DNA of 64,000 nt from Istiophorus platypterus (lineage: Eukaryota; Chordata; Actinopteri; Istiophoriformes; Istiophoridae): positions 23,616,843-23,680,842 of the forward strand of contig CM029121.1 of the NCBI GenBank assembly GCA_016859345.1, read 5' to 3'. The notes beneath the pieces are model-generated. The model was not told the DNA's origin. It did no database searches and was given only the letters and a program-made list of their open reading frames with translations. Both the position numbers and the translations under genes were made by a program. Below, piece after piece: positions 31,445 to 44,460 of the stretch; positions within the stretch are counted from its first letter, which is position 1, and every line of letters begins with the position of its first letter.

Positions 31445-31740
31445 CACTTGGTCTCGGTTGTCAGTTTATTAGGGACACATACCTGAAACTACGGCAGTGT
31501 AGTAGCTTGTGTAGTAGTGTAGTAGCAACAGAAAAACCAGTCAGTGTAAGGTAGTGCAGTTCAACAGCGATGCAAACTACATCCTCCAAAATGGCCGTGC
31601 AGTAGAATAAACAAACTGAAATGGTTTCAGCAAGAGTTAAACACTATAACCTTCATAAAGGGAGGGTTTACAACAACAATGTTGTGTTGGATCATGTTAG
31701 TTTTAGGCAGGTATACCTAATAAACTGGAAGCTGAGTGTA
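31445..31740. mobile_element. MITE-like element with inverted ends, copy 2
   Basis: The left end CAGTTTATTAGGGACACAT is inverted at the right as GGTATACCTAATAAACTGG. The interior of about 250 bases has no coding capacity. A related degenerate copy is at 15,664-16,023. TTTATTAGGTACACCT-type ends are, to my knowledge, widespread in fish genomes. Confidence 0.75.
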
Positions 31741-31754
31741 AGTGCATTCATAGG

Positions 31755-31859
31755 CACACACACGTACACACACAGACACATGTACACACACACACACGTA
31801 CACACAAAGACACACGTACACACACACACAGACACACACACACACACAGATACACACAC
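31755..31859 (+). repeat. (CA)n-rich interrupted microsatellite
   Basis: CA runs interrupted by GTA, GA and TGT, directly abutting the MITE at 31,445-31,740. Confidence 0.9.
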
Positions 31860-31997
31860 TGGCAGCCCACACAAATACCCAGGCAAGGACTGGGTGAGCT
31901 AGGCCATGGATTAGTGTCAGCGATTTACTCTGATTAACCCTCCCACACTGAACTCACAAAGGCATGTGTGTCCATTTACTCTGTCTGTGAGTGTGCA

Positions 31998-32000
<3 letters not shown>

Positions 32001-32030
<30 letters not shown>
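32001..32030 (+). repeat. (GT)15 microsatellite
   Basis: Perfect run of GT. Confidence 0.95.
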
Positions 32031-32032
<2 letters not shown>

Positions 32033-32573
32033 ACTTATTTGTCTAAAAATTGCCTGTATTCATGCCCTGTTTAGAGCAGCTTGTATCAAGAGTTCTCACT
32101 TGTTTTTTCCTTTTTTTCACTTTTTTTTCCAAAAATGCCTCTAAGTCATTGAAAATCCAATCCCCCAGCTCCGCAGAACGGTTCCTACTTTTTTCCAAGA
32201 ACTCTACGGAGCTTATTTCTTGGGAAATCTAACTTGTGTCTGGTTCGGTTTTTAAAGCTTAAGCTTTCAGAGATAGGGAAGGTGGAGGAAATGCACAACG
32301 TGAAAAAAAAAAAGTTTCCATGGTTATCAAAGAAGCAGTGGGGTTTGTAGCAAATGAGATCTCACCTTGAATTCTTACCAGAGGGGACATGTCAGGAAGC
32401 ATTACAGAGGCGTCCTTTCACCCTCTGGGTACTTTATTTAGTGAGTTCTATTCGACTCAGTATACTGAGCTTTCTAGTAATGGTTATTGTGTCCTTTTGT
32501 TATTTCTTTTATTTTCCCTCCTTCACTTGTACATGTATATGCATGTATATTTATATACAGTGTGTACATATGT

Positions 32574-32574
32574 G

Positions 32575-32658
<84 letters not shown>

Positions 32659-32748
32659 TATATATATGTGTATGTATAAATATATATGTGTATGCATATA
32701 TACATACACACACATATATACACATATGTGTGTGTGTGTGTGTGTGAG
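32574..32748 (+). repeat. (TA)n/(TG)n/(CA)n compound repeat with perfect palindrome
   Basis: Alternating TA runs with TGTGTGTG at 32,611-32,618 and CACACACA at 32,651-32,658 placed symmetrically around 32,634. Bases 32,602-32,667 form a perfect inverted repeat with 33-base arms. A (GT)n run closes the block. Confidence 0.9.
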
Positions 32749-33023
32749 ACTAACCCCTTCAGTGCCGGTATTACTTTAAGATGTTTATGAACCGTATCAG
32801 ACAAATCAGTGAGAATGTGGCAGCACTTGGTTCATGGGAAACAGACTTCGACGCCCCAAAGGTCCAGAGATTCTTTGAAGTGAGATGTGAAACATCACAT
32901 CGTTTCTCTCTCTCTCTCCCTCTCTCATTGAGGCAGATGTGGGCGGAGAGAGGAGGAAAAGTAAAAGAATCAGTGGGAATAAAGTCGATGTAATCATTAT
33001 GTACGCACCCTCCCTCCTACACT

Positions 33024-33028
<5 letters not shown>

Positions 33029-33086
<58 letters not shown>

Positions 33087-33095
33087 GCACACACA
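33029..33095 (+). repeat. (CA)n microsatellite
   Basis: About 67 bases of CA with a GCG interruption near the end. Confidence 0.95.
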
Positions 33096-33558
33096 GGTTG
33101 AGCTCAGTAAGATGGCTTAGTCAGCCAGGGAGCTCATGAAAGACTGTAGACCTCCAGTCTTTAATAAGAAGCTTCCAGAACAATCTGCAGTATGGACGTT
33201 GGTTTTGAAGGCGGCCACACTGCAGAGAGAGATTAGACTTTCCTTTGTACTTTTCTGTGTGAACAAGTTACTTCTGGAAGCAAAAAAATGCACATGCACC
33301 ATAAGTAAAGGGGATTAATTGCTCAGAAAATTAATTCCACGTCACAGCTCTACCTTTATTAATCGGAAAGGTTCTTAATAAAATGGGCTGATTTGTTTGC
33401 GTAGGTGTCCTCATGGTGCACATTAGCAACGGTGAAAAAACATTAAAACACAATCACTCAAGCAAATGACTTTTTAATGCATTCGAAAATTAATTCCATC
33501 TTTTCTTCAAAAAATTATCGGTTTCTCTCGGCCTAACCTGTATTTAGCATTTATGGGA

Positions 33559-33585
33559 ACACACACACACACACACACACACACA
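33559..33585 (+). repeat. (AC)13 microsatellite
   Basis: Perfect short AC run. Confidence 0.9.
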
Positions 33586-36500
33586 TGGGACTGTTAACTC
33601 CATGGCATTGTCTGATGTGAACGTGGAGGTGAGAGTTGGCCGGGGGGGTCACAGGGTGATTAAAGAATCACATTTGGTGGAGCCAATTTGCTCCGGTGCC
33701 CCGGGGACCGTGCCTTTTCGCGGCTGCTCCCGTGGCGACCCCACCATCCCCCGGCCTGACCGGGACGATGCCCAAAGACCCCAAAAGGGCCAGGGGTCAA
33801 GAGGTCAAGGAGGTTGCGAGCCATTTATCAATATATATTTATATCGATTCTTGGCAGTGGGCAGGTGGAGGGTGGACGGGTCGCCCAGCTTGAAACCGTG
33901 GGGAGGAAAATTTGATAAAAGGCTGTGCATGATACGCTATGAGTTTACTGCAAAGAGTGTGTGGTTCCTACAGCCCAGGTGGAAGGATCAGAAAATATCT
34001 GGGGCCGTTGGCGAGTCAACTCTGAGTCAGCACTTCTAACCGATGCATCGACTCTGGGGGCCAATCATCTGCGGTGGATTAATTGATCAGGGGCTTTGGG
34101 ATCTGAAGAATCATGCCTTTATCATCTTTTTTTTTCCTCTATTTTTTTCATTTTTGGAAAAAAGTGTCATTAATAATGTATTTTCCTCATTACAAGCTCT
34201 CTACAAATAGGAAGATATTATTCACTCGTGTGTCAGCTCAGCTGCCCCATGTTCTCTGTTCATCTTCCGGGATGTGAGAGCGTCGGGTTCCCACGGAGGG
34301 GAAGCGAGTCGGCGCCTCGGTCACTCATGAACTCCCGCTGCACTGCAGGGTCCTTTTTTTTTTTTTTTCCTTCTCCTGCCGAGCGGCAGCCAGACACCAG
34401 AGCTGAGGGCATCGGAGAGAGTGGCCGACAGACGCGCCCCCCCGGCGCCGCCTCCATTACCCGACTCTCGGGTTCACAGAATGCCGGGTCGACCTGGGCT
34501 CCTCCCCTTTAAGCGGACGGCCCTAATGAATATCTATCTTTAGCGGGTCCTACTGGAAGCATCACAAAAACCCCACACTGTTGGTGCACGCCGGTACAAT
34601 GACTTTAAACTTTGGCAGTATGTTGAGAAATGAACAACTAGCTCTTCTCATGCAGGTTCAAGAATCCATAGACATGCCAGCGCGTAGAAATATCACTCTC
34701 CCGTTTTCTCCAGAACTTGGAACAGCTGTGCTCCGTTAGCTGCTTTTGTACACAGATTTATGCTGCAGCCACTACAGCTTGTAGTATCGTGACAGAGGGT
34801 CCACATCCAATATTCATGCAGCTGCAACAACTAAATGAATGGCTTTAGGTCAAAAATGTGTAAATCTGTCTATTAGCATTGGGAAAGAAAAAAAAATTAC
34901 GGGCACTTGGAGGCTTCATATCCGGCTCCTGCTGATCTTTTTCATTTCGGGTTTTTGAAATAGCCTCGGCAGACCCTCAGGTGTGTCACTGGATCCAGGG
35001 CTAACACCTCAGCAGGCGGCGGAGTACGCAACGTGACGGGAAATCAGCGTTATCTTAGACATGAGAAAAAGTAAGGAAGTAAATTAAGTCTGTTTAGATT
35101 GGCCGGGAGTGTCGATTGGTTAAATAAACCTGCAGGTCGATACAAACACAAACTGTTTACAACAACCATGGACAATTTTTTTTATTTCTTATTTTTTTGT
35201 AAAAACATTTCTCTGCAATAGGGAGCTGAAGTGTTTACGTCCAGGCTAGCCTCCGTTCCACTAGCCTCTGTAGCTCTCTCTCCCTGTTACCGGCTCACGT
35301 GACCGAATTTCATGCTCCGTGAGTGGACGTCTCTTGTCGAAACGCATTGTGGCAGCTGTAGTCAACTTTTACCCCAGAAATTTTTCAAACATTTACCTTG
35401 AATTTTAAATCAAACAGCCAGAAATTTTTTTTAAATGCATTTGCAAATCATTTGGGCCAATGACTTAACTGGAAGCGCTCCAGCTTTGAGTCACGTAAAT
35501 TGTCTATGGGGAAAATAAAATAGACCTTTACTTCTGGAGAAAACTATAGAAAGAGCTCCTCTGGTTTCGCAGCTCCATGTGATCTCAAATGAGGTTTTTC
35601 TTCTTACCTCTGGACCAGAACCTTGGAGTTCTGGTTTCACTCTGGTTCCCTAAGACACTTTGTTTTGATGACATAAAAGGGGACAGGAGGTGTGATGGAA
35701 AGTTTAGCACTAAAAATCCATCACCTAGTCTGTTATTTCCTTTTTTTTAAATTTAGTTATTTTCAAAATAAGCTACCACATCAACCATACTAAATTAATG
35801 GGTTTTTTTTCTTTTCTGTATTTTATGACTGAACAGAAGACACAGTAAGATCAACTTAATGGAGAACTTATTCAAATTGTCAGTCGACTTACTTTGGAAA
35901 ATTCTGATCAGCTGTTATCTGAACCCGCACTGAGGTATTACCATTGAGATTCTGGTCTTTACTTTAATGCCTAATGCTAACATTCACCAAATAACCAATC
36001 TTCAAAAAAAGAAAGAAAAAAGGCATTATCTTTCTAAGTAAAAATAATGGATGAGAAACTTTAATATTGTGGACGTGTGCGCACGTGCACGGGCTTGAGA
36101 TTGCTGCATATTAGGAGGCAGCACCTCATTTGTTCTTATTCCCATCGTGTCATATCCCTCTCCTAAATCTTCCTCCACTACTTGCTGTAATATATGCTTA
36201 TCTGGAAGTGAAGAGAAACCCTCCCACCTCCCCTGTAAGCTCTCATAGCTGTTATTCCTCGCGCCTCTTCCTCACGTCATCATTCTGGGCTTAAAGCAAT
36301 ATTTTTACATGTGAAATCTGAGCGGTGGATGGATTTAATTGCTTAAAAAGAAAAAAAAAATCCCCTGTATCTCTTCTCCTCAGCTCTCGTGTAATTTCTG
36401 TTCCTGACGTTTCCCTCTCCGACACGACTTTTTGCTCCTGGGTCGCGGCGGTATTTGCACTTTTGGGCCCGAACCTCTCGAAGGCGTGTTAGTTGCTCGT

Positions 36501-37137
36501 GCGGTCGGGGACCTCAGATCCCGTTTCATTCGCACCAAAAAGCACTTAGAGGGACTGCATCCGAGTGAGGGAAGGGGAAAGTCTCACATGAGGGAACTAA
36601 CCGGGAATTATCCAGATAGATTAAGGAGCTTTAATCACACCAAACGTTCACTCTGCTCCACCAGGGTTGTAAAAACCGGCTTCCATCGCCACCTCGCCGA
36701 GGCTGCTGTTGTCTACTGAGGAAGTGCGGTGAATTCGGGTCATGACCTTTGGCTGCGTGCTCTCTTTCCCGACGTCTCCCATACTTCCCAACAAATACTG
36801 TCATTTTTTGTTTCTTTTTCTTCTCCTTTTTTCTCTGTGTCTGTTTTCCGGAGACGGCAGATTAGCCGTGAGGGAGACGGATAACGAGTGTATGTGTGTG
36901 GGGGGGGTGTGATCCGGCGGGATTTGATCTCGGGCGCAGCGTTTCCATTCGCTGCTGCTGCGGTAGATAAAAAGGTGCATAAGCCGTCGTCTGCTGTCGG
37001 TGACTATCGCACGACAAGTGAACCTCGTCTCTGTGGCCACTTCCATAGGTACACATGTGCATTCTAATGCAATTCAGTCCAGCAATTCTGCCATAAATTC
37101 TGCCCTCAAAGAGTTTATACTGTTCAGTTTTTGTTAA

Positions 37138-37475
37138 TTTAGTCAAGTACAGTACTTTTTTTGCGGTAATCAGTTTTGAGGTAAAGCATTTCAACTTTAT
37201 ACGACTTTACACTTCTTCTCTACTATACTCCTCTACATTTATCTTATATCTTGAGATACTAATTTCTTTGCACATTTATATGAACGTTACAAACTATTAT
37301 CACCAATTGCTATACATAAGCAGATTAAGTTGCCTGCAGTACATTAAAGTTAAAACTAGCCTCATCTTTACCAGCTGCAACATTTAAGTAAAGCTTGCAC
37401 AGTAATGCATCCACAATTATAATCCAATAATATAATGGACATCATTCTGAAAGGGCCCTTTTTGCAGAATGATAG
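37138..37475. repeat. Dispersed fish repeat, copy 3 (best preserved)
   Basis: It begins TAGTCAAGTACAGTACTTTT, then TACTCCTCTACATTTATCTT, GTTAAAACTAGCC, CTTTACCAGCTGCAACATTT, TAATGCATCC and ATTCTGAAAGGGCCC. Copies 1 and 2 at 13,460 and 17,220 run in the opposite orientation. Confidence 0.65.
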
Positions 37476-37479
37476 CTAG

Positions 37480-37545
37480 CTAGATGGATGGATGGATAGA
37501 TGGACAGACAGGCAGATAGATAGATAGATAGATAGATAGATAGGT
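37480..37545 (+). repeat. (GATG)n/(GATA)n microsatellite
   Basis: GCTAGCTAGATGGATGGATG, a short mixed stretch, then about six GATA units, abutting the dispersed repeat on its left. Confidence 0.9.
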
Positions 37546-38861
37546 GAGTAGATTGATATTGTCAGTGGAAAAACACAAAACTGGTTTGCTACCTCGTTCT
37601 CATTTGTCCTCACTTGTTCCTTTAATAAATAAGAACATGCACAAATGAGACATGAAGGAATCGGTTGTGGAGAAACAGCTGCAGCTTTTACACACATCCT
37701 CCTTCATACATGTCCAAAAACACACCCATACCACACGAGATTTTCTCCACCAGCCCGCGTTTGTATGTTTGTCACGTTTTGCCCATTTCAGAAGCCACGT
37801 GGCGAGAGCCGAGAAGGAAAACTCGTCCGGTAGCTTTCGCCGCTTCTCACATTAGCGGCAGCGGCTGTTCCGCCGTATTCCCACCGCCGCTCAGCTCCTT
37901 CCCTCTGAGCCATTTCTTCCTGTGTCAGCCTGCCTCCGTCTCCCGTATCGGACGCCTGATGGAAGCAACAGAACTTATGGTTTGAAGCCAGGGTCCAGGA
38001 TTCTGTGTCGGCTTGCAGAGCTCCTGAACTGAGTCTTTCTTTCTTAATTTATTGTCTTGGTGTTTTCCACTCTTTACTGTTGTTTACGCAATTAACACAA
38101 TTGATAGGCATTTAATTTGATGGATTTTAATGTCCCCTATAACATCAGATTCTAGCTTTAAATTTTAGATGTAACATTTTTATTCCACGCTATCTAACAA
38201 ATGAATGCACTGCATGCATTCTTTATCTGCTTGCTCTTCTTTAAATCATTGTTTTGAAGGGCGTTGATGTAATTTTCTTCGTAATCTGTTTTTCTGACTA
38301 CTTGTGCTGGTGGCGCACAGCCATTTATTATTGCAGTCAGGGCTTTGTATTTTAAAGCAGAAGCATCACAAAAAAGGATCAAAATCAAAGCAGCAGGACC
38401 AGAGATGTTGTCTTTTCTCATGCATACGAGTCTTCGTCCTTGTCAAAACCTGGCGCCTACATTGCCCATAATGCAAGTCGGCCGCCGACTGTTCAACGGT
38501 GTTATGCTGTTAATGTAGCCGACGTATCCGACTTTGTGCGGCTCCCTCCAGAGGCACAAAAAGACTCTGCACCACTTTTTCCCCCTCACACATCCGGCAG
38601 AGCTTCTCAAGACCTGCGAAACAAACTTTTATGTGCAAAGTTCTCTTTTAAGCGCGAGACCTCTGGGAACCGTGCCCTCCAGACTCATTTCCATCATCAT
38701 CATCTCCATCTTGATCGTCTTCGTCCCGGCTGCGTATCACTGGCTGTTACAGCGCTCAAGGTAACCACCGGTTTAATTCTGCTGCGTAACGGTGTCCTGA
38801 CCCACACTGTGACACAGCACTTCTGTTCTCTCACCTTGTCGCAGCAGGAACGAGACGACGA

Positions 38862-38889
38862 GTGTGTGCGTGCGTGCATGTGTGTGTGT

Positions 38890-38959
<70 letters not shown>

Positions 38960-38979
38960 CTGTATGTGCATGTGTGTGT
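38862..38979 (+). repeat. (TG)n microsatellite
   Basis: More than 100 bases of TG with a few GC/TA interruptions at the ends. Confidence 0.95.
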
Positions 38980-39080
38980 CGCCCACTGTCGTGCTTTGGT
39001 AATGCGTCCATTCAAGCCAAGGTCACAGAGACTCACTTTTGGGACACTTCAACCTTTCCGTACAGACTTGCTGAAAATAG

Positions 39081-39112
39081 ACACACACACACACACACAC
39101 TCACACACACAC
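39081..39112 (+). repeat. (AC)n microsatellite
   Basis: AC run with one TC interruption. Confidence 0.9.
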
Positions 39113-40419
39113 TCATAGGAGCGTGCCCCGAAGACACCCGCGGCGTCGGCCAACCTCACGATGGCGTCCGCAGAGCTGTCGGTTTCAATTCCAGCGGGTC
39201 GAGCCGGCGTGGAAGGGCCCCCCTCGCGCTCACCCGACTCCTTCTCTTTCTGCCTCCACGCACATCGTCTTGTCTTGTGCTCTCTAGTAAAACACTCCCC
39301 GCTGCCCGCAGGCGTTGAGCGGGGTGAAGAGTTTAAATTCCCTCAAGTTCGACATAAAAATTTCATGTTTGTTTCTAGTATTCTTGTCGCTGTCAAGCTG
39401 TCGTCTACAGCCGGCCAGTTCATGCAGAATGATTCCCCACGCTAGGAAAGCTAATGTTCAGGGTGAAGCAAAAAAAAAACTAACTTGCATTAGTTCTGAA
39501 CGGTTCAGACTGACCCCCTTTTTTTTTTCTTTTTAAGTTGACTGTGAACGTAGAATTGCGTAGCACGGGAGGCTATTTCTGGTGCACGGTTGCAGAAGTA
39601 AAAAAAAAAATAATAAAAAATCCAGTTCATTTTCTGCATGGACCATGCTACGGAGGATTTCCAGGACTTAAACTGACACGAAAAAACTTTATTGATTTTT
39701 ACCAAAAAAGTGCACGACAATTAAAAAAAACAAGCCTTTGTACATTAAAAACATAAGGAGAGAAGTCATTTATGGTGCATTTCAGAAAGAAACCACCACT
39801 TAATGACCTTCGAACTAGCACGTAGCACTAACTGAAACCTCTGTCAGAAACCTGATGAAACATCCATCCGCTCGACTTTTACTCATTTTCAGATTCTTTT
39901 GCCGTGGTTTGTTCCCAATTGCAGCAGTGACCGAGGCTCATGGGTATTGTAGTTTTCGGAGCCACCCGGCCGAGCCAAGCCACAGAACAAAACAAAAATA
40001 ACACAATTTGTCAGGAAAGAAGTCGAAATGCCAGTTATTGAACCTGATATCCATACTGTTAACCTTTAGCATTGTAAGTTTTTCCTGGAAAGTTCTGTGT
40101 TTCTGCATAACATTGAGGAAATCTTTAAAGGAAATGTCTTTCACAGGAGAAAACCAGCAACTCATCATCCGCATATCTAAATAAACCCTGAATACAGAGA
40201 AGCCGCGTACTGGCTGCTAATAAAATGCTAACGCAAGAACCTCAGATTAATTGTGTTAAAAGGGCTTAATAGAGGCATTTAAGTCCACCACATGTTATGG
40301 CAGCAATGAGGGACAACAACTGATTACAGTGGGTCCGGTCGTATACAGATTCTCATTCTGTGCCACCTAAACCTCAATCTGCTGTCACATCATCCGGTTC
40401 AGGGCGATGATTCAGAGCG

Positions 40420-40800
40420 CTTGCGTTTTAAGTCTTCGGCGGCGGTAGCCCCCGGGGCAGTGTCGTTGAACGGTGCGTTGAATGGACCCCAGCCAATCCA
40501 CACCTGTGCGCACACTAATGCTAATCCCCCCCGGCGCTCGAAGTGCAGTGTCATCACGGACCGCTCCCCTGTAATCTCCCTCAGCCACCGGCCTGAGCCT
40601 TCCCGCGTGGGCAAAAGCGAGGATGTAGCGCTTCGTTACGGTGCGGTATCTCTGCGGCGGCGTCGAGTTCGGCCTCCTTCCGGGAAATCACCAGGAAACG
40701 CCGACGGGCGGATGCGTTTTCCGCCAGGGCCCGGTCTTTACGACCCACGCAGGACGGCTAACGCGAGACAACAGGGCGAACTGGGGGAGCCGACTTCCAA
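40420..40800. other. GC/CpG-rich patch in intron 2
   Basis: Locally CpG-dense stretch open on the + strand for 133 codons, with no recognisable family. It may be an intronic CpG patch or a regulatory element. Confidence 0.35.
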
Positions 40801-42014
40801 AAACAAGAACTTTTCCAGGTAAAGCGTTTCAACATTTGCTCTAGATTTCAAAGTGAGACAATTACGGACTCCTTGAATAATGGATGCACGCTCACTTTGC
40901 TGCCTTTGATCTGTGCTGACTGTAGTGTTGTGCTCTGCAGGCTATCTTTTGATCCCTGTCGTACGGTAGGTGGTGTTATCCCAGCTACCACGGCGTCAGG
41001 ATTGCGAATGAATCCTCCCACTCCTACAATAATACACCGTGCATCAGTGCTAATTGCAGAGATGAGGCACCGTGATTCAACAGGCAGATGCACGGCCTGA
41101 ATAATCATCCTTTTTTTTTTTTTTTTCCTGTTTCTCTCTGTGACATTTCACTTAGTCGTAGCAACACGGGGGAAACGAATTTCAGGAGAGTTTGAGAGCT
41201 AAACTGACGTCTCAATGTTGAGCTAAGACCCACAGGAGACAAATCGGAGCGTGGCCAGAACATTCATAAAGTAATTTCTCCCCAACCGTTTGAAAGCTGC
41301 ACATTTGTCATCAATACACAGAGCAGTGCATGTTGACTTCACCTGACTGAGACAAAAGGGAAACAGAGGGACGGAGACAGACATTAAGAGAGAGACAGGA
41401 AGGGAGGGGCATCTTTCCAAAGTGGCTCATTGCGTCATACATTATTGAGGCAGCTGTTGAATTATGCAAAGCTTTGATATTGATCCACGGGCTTGCCATC
41501 ACTGCAGTCTGAGGGATTGAGCGAGAGTTAGTGAGAGTGAGGAAGAAGAAGAAGAAGAAGGAAAAGGAAAGCTGGAAAAATAAGTAGAAGGGGAAGAGGG
41601 AGGTGTACTAGGAAAGGGACAAGGGAGGTAAGTGTGGTGTAATGGAAAGAAAAATACACAGGAAGAAAGGAGGGAATAATCCAGTGGAAACAAAGTAAGA
41701 GAGAGATGAAGACACACTGAGATGTCCATATGGCGCTGGACAAAAAGGATCACATCCCACATTTATGAGTTCACTTCCAAATCTTAGCAGGAAAATGTTT
41801 TTGTCGCGAATAAAAATAGCACTGACAGTCAAGGAGCCACTTCAGAAGTAAGAAGACTGACGTGTTACTACAGAGGGAACAGAAAGAGGTAAAGGTTCAG
41901 GAAAATATCGTACCTCCGGGACCAGTGCTTTTGTGCTCTACTCATCATGAGTGACGTCCCTGGAGCCCCAGACAATATGTTGTTTTGACGAGCCGAGCAT
42001 CAGACCTTGGCAGA

Positions 42015-43145
42015 TACAGGGAATTCAGAAAGTTTTCAGACCCTTTCACTTTTTTGTTACAATTTTTTTTTTTTTAATGTTGCAGCCTCATGCTAAAATT
42101 GTTTAAATTCATTTCTTCCCTCTCATCACCCTTCACTCAATACCCCATGATGACAAAACAAAACAACAGAAAAAAACAGGATTTCAGAAATCCTTGCAAA
42201 TTTATGAAAAAAAAGAAAAAAATGAAACATCTCATTGATATAAGTCTTAAGACCCCTAAAGCCTTGAGTCTTCTTAGGTATCATGCAACAAGCTTTGTAC
42301 ACCTGGACTTGGGGAGTTTCTGCCATTCTTCTCTGCAGGTTCTCTCACATTCTGTCAGGTTGGACAGGGACCGACTGTGAACAGCAATTTTTCAGGTCCC
42401 TCCAGAGGTGGTTGCTTGGGTTTAAGTCAGGGCTCTGGTTGGCCTAAGCCAACTCCACGTCTTGGCTGTGTTCTTAGGACCGTTGTCCTCAAGGTGAACC
42501 TTTGGCCCAGTTCGAGGTCCTGAGGGCTCTGGACCAGTTTGGTTTTTGCTTTGTTATTTTTCCATTAAAAATGTCTCTGTGCCACCACAGCATGACGCTG
42601 CCGCCACCATGCTTCACCGTAGGGAGGCTGGTTTCCTCCAGACATGACACTTAGAACTGAGGCCAAACTGCTCAATCTTGGTTTCATTGGACCAGAAAAA
42701 TCTCGTTCTTGCAGTCTTGAAAGTCCAAGCTCAACGGGGCTTTCGTGTGTCTTTCACTGAGGAGAAGCATCCATCTGGCCACTCTGCCATAAAGCCCAGA
42801 TTGATGGAGTGCTGCAGTGGTGGACATCCTTCTGGAAGTTTCTCCCATCTCCACAGAGGATCTCTGCAGGCAGTTCCTTGGACCTCATGACTTGTTTTTT
42901 TGCTCTGATATGCGTCATCAGTGGTGAGGCCTTATAAAAACAGATGTCTGCCTCCCCAAATCACGTCCAATCAGTCGACTTTACTACAACTGGACTCCAA
43001 TCAAGTTGTAGAAACACCCCAAAGATGATCGAGACATCTGGGAGGCAACTAACCTTCCTGACCTTTTGATTTTAGCGCAAGGTTGTAACATAACAAAATG
43101 CAAAATAGATTGAAGGGGGTCTGAATACTTTCTGAATGCACTGTA
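42015..43145 (-). mobile_element. Tc1/mariner-like transposon, complete ends, decayed transposase
   Basis: The ends are inverted: left TACAGGGAATTCAGAAAGTT, right terminus, read inverted, TACAGTGCATTCAGAAAGTA, each with the TA expected at a Tc1 target site, 1131 bases apart. The minus strand carries transposase remnants: EIFWSNETKIEQFGL, CHVWRKPAS, then TVKHGGGSVMLWW, the catalytic-domain blocks of Tc1-like enzymes. Stops, frameshifts and large deletions break the frame. It is non-functional but has both ends. Confidence 0.88.
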
Positions 43146-44410
43146 CCAGCATCCATGTAGAGTCCATTGTATTCCTTAATGGGTACATCTGTGTGTTCTT
43201 CTGGTTAATGGACCAAATGAGGTAAAAATTCGTAATTGTCTGTGCCCTACTGCAGCCAGTGAAACGCAATATTAATGTTGGAAAACCAATGCAGTGTTGA
43301 ACATCGTCTGTCCTAATATGATTTGCCTCTAGTTACTGAGCAAAGGGAGACTTCCAGGTGAGGTAGTCGTGCAGCGAAAGTACAGCCTCAGTCTGAAGGA
43401 AAAATCGCTCTGTCAGACTATGAGTCTCCCTTTTTTAAATACTAATAAACACACCAGATGTGTTTTACTAAGAGCAGAAACCTTTACCAGTGTAGAGCTA
43501 ACGTACCATGTTAAGTATGCAGAGAATACCGCAAATGCTGTTTATACAAAGATAGTTGTCAAGGCAAACAAGCGATATTGCATGATAGAAAGACCAGACA
43601 TTGTCAAAGACTTCTACGAAACGAAATAAAGAGTTTCCTCCACCAAGACCATAGTTTTCCTGTAACAATAGGACACTGACACGGGGCTCTGCTCAGTTAC
43701 AATAAGACAAAGAATTAAGCTAAACAATATTTATTTAGGACTAATCATGTTTAAACTTAGGTGTTACCCTTTATACCTTGTATATCTTTTAATTCATTTA
43801 TTTTTAACTTAATTTATTTGATTTCTTTATCTTAAGTTAGTATGTTATTCTCCATTCTTCAGAGAATTAACAGGCTGGCTATGCTGGCTGGCTAGTTATC
43901 GGAGCACCATTGGGTAAATCAGGTGGGCCGATATCATCAGTTGATATTTTGCAGTATTATTACAGATGCACTGGCATATATGTCAGCTGGTCGGTTGCAA
44001 AAGCAAAACAAACAAAAAATGGATTAAAGCGTTGCCTCCGACCCAGCCCGGCGGTGTCACCACCTCTTAGCCCAGTCCCCAGGAGCCCCGATTGGCTCGG
44101 CCGCGTCTCCAGCAGCCGCTCGCCGGCAGCGCTACGCTACGTGTCTCCCCGCATGACTCCGCAAAATCTTGGGACGTGGGCAGAGGCTCGGACGCGGCGA
44201 AAACCAGGCTAGCATTGCTCTGCCGCCCCGTTCCGCTGATATGACTAAGATGTTTTTGTTGCCGGGATGAACAAGGGGAATCTTTTTCCCCTGGTCGGAG
44301 CTCTGCAGACGAATCTATTCGCAGAGGTCACGATAAATACTGAATGGGCTCTGGTGCTCTGATCAGCTGACGGGTTTTCATTCCAGTGACAAAGCAGATA
44401 GAGATAGGTG

Positions 44411-44460
44411 GTGTTCGTGTGTGTATGTGTGTGTGTGTGTGTGTGAGTGTGTGTGTGTGT
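44411..44460 (+). repeat. (GT)n microsatellite
   Basis: GT run with single TA and GA interruptions. Confidence 0.9.

Noticed and set aside
33602..34039. 145-codon + frame
   Set aside because: No recognisable family and no good splice sites at its edges. It is probably chance in a locally GC-rich stretch.
38440..39318. 292-codon + frame, the longest in the window
   Set aside because: It owes its length to a TG run that reads as CVCVCV; the flanks resemble no protein that I know.
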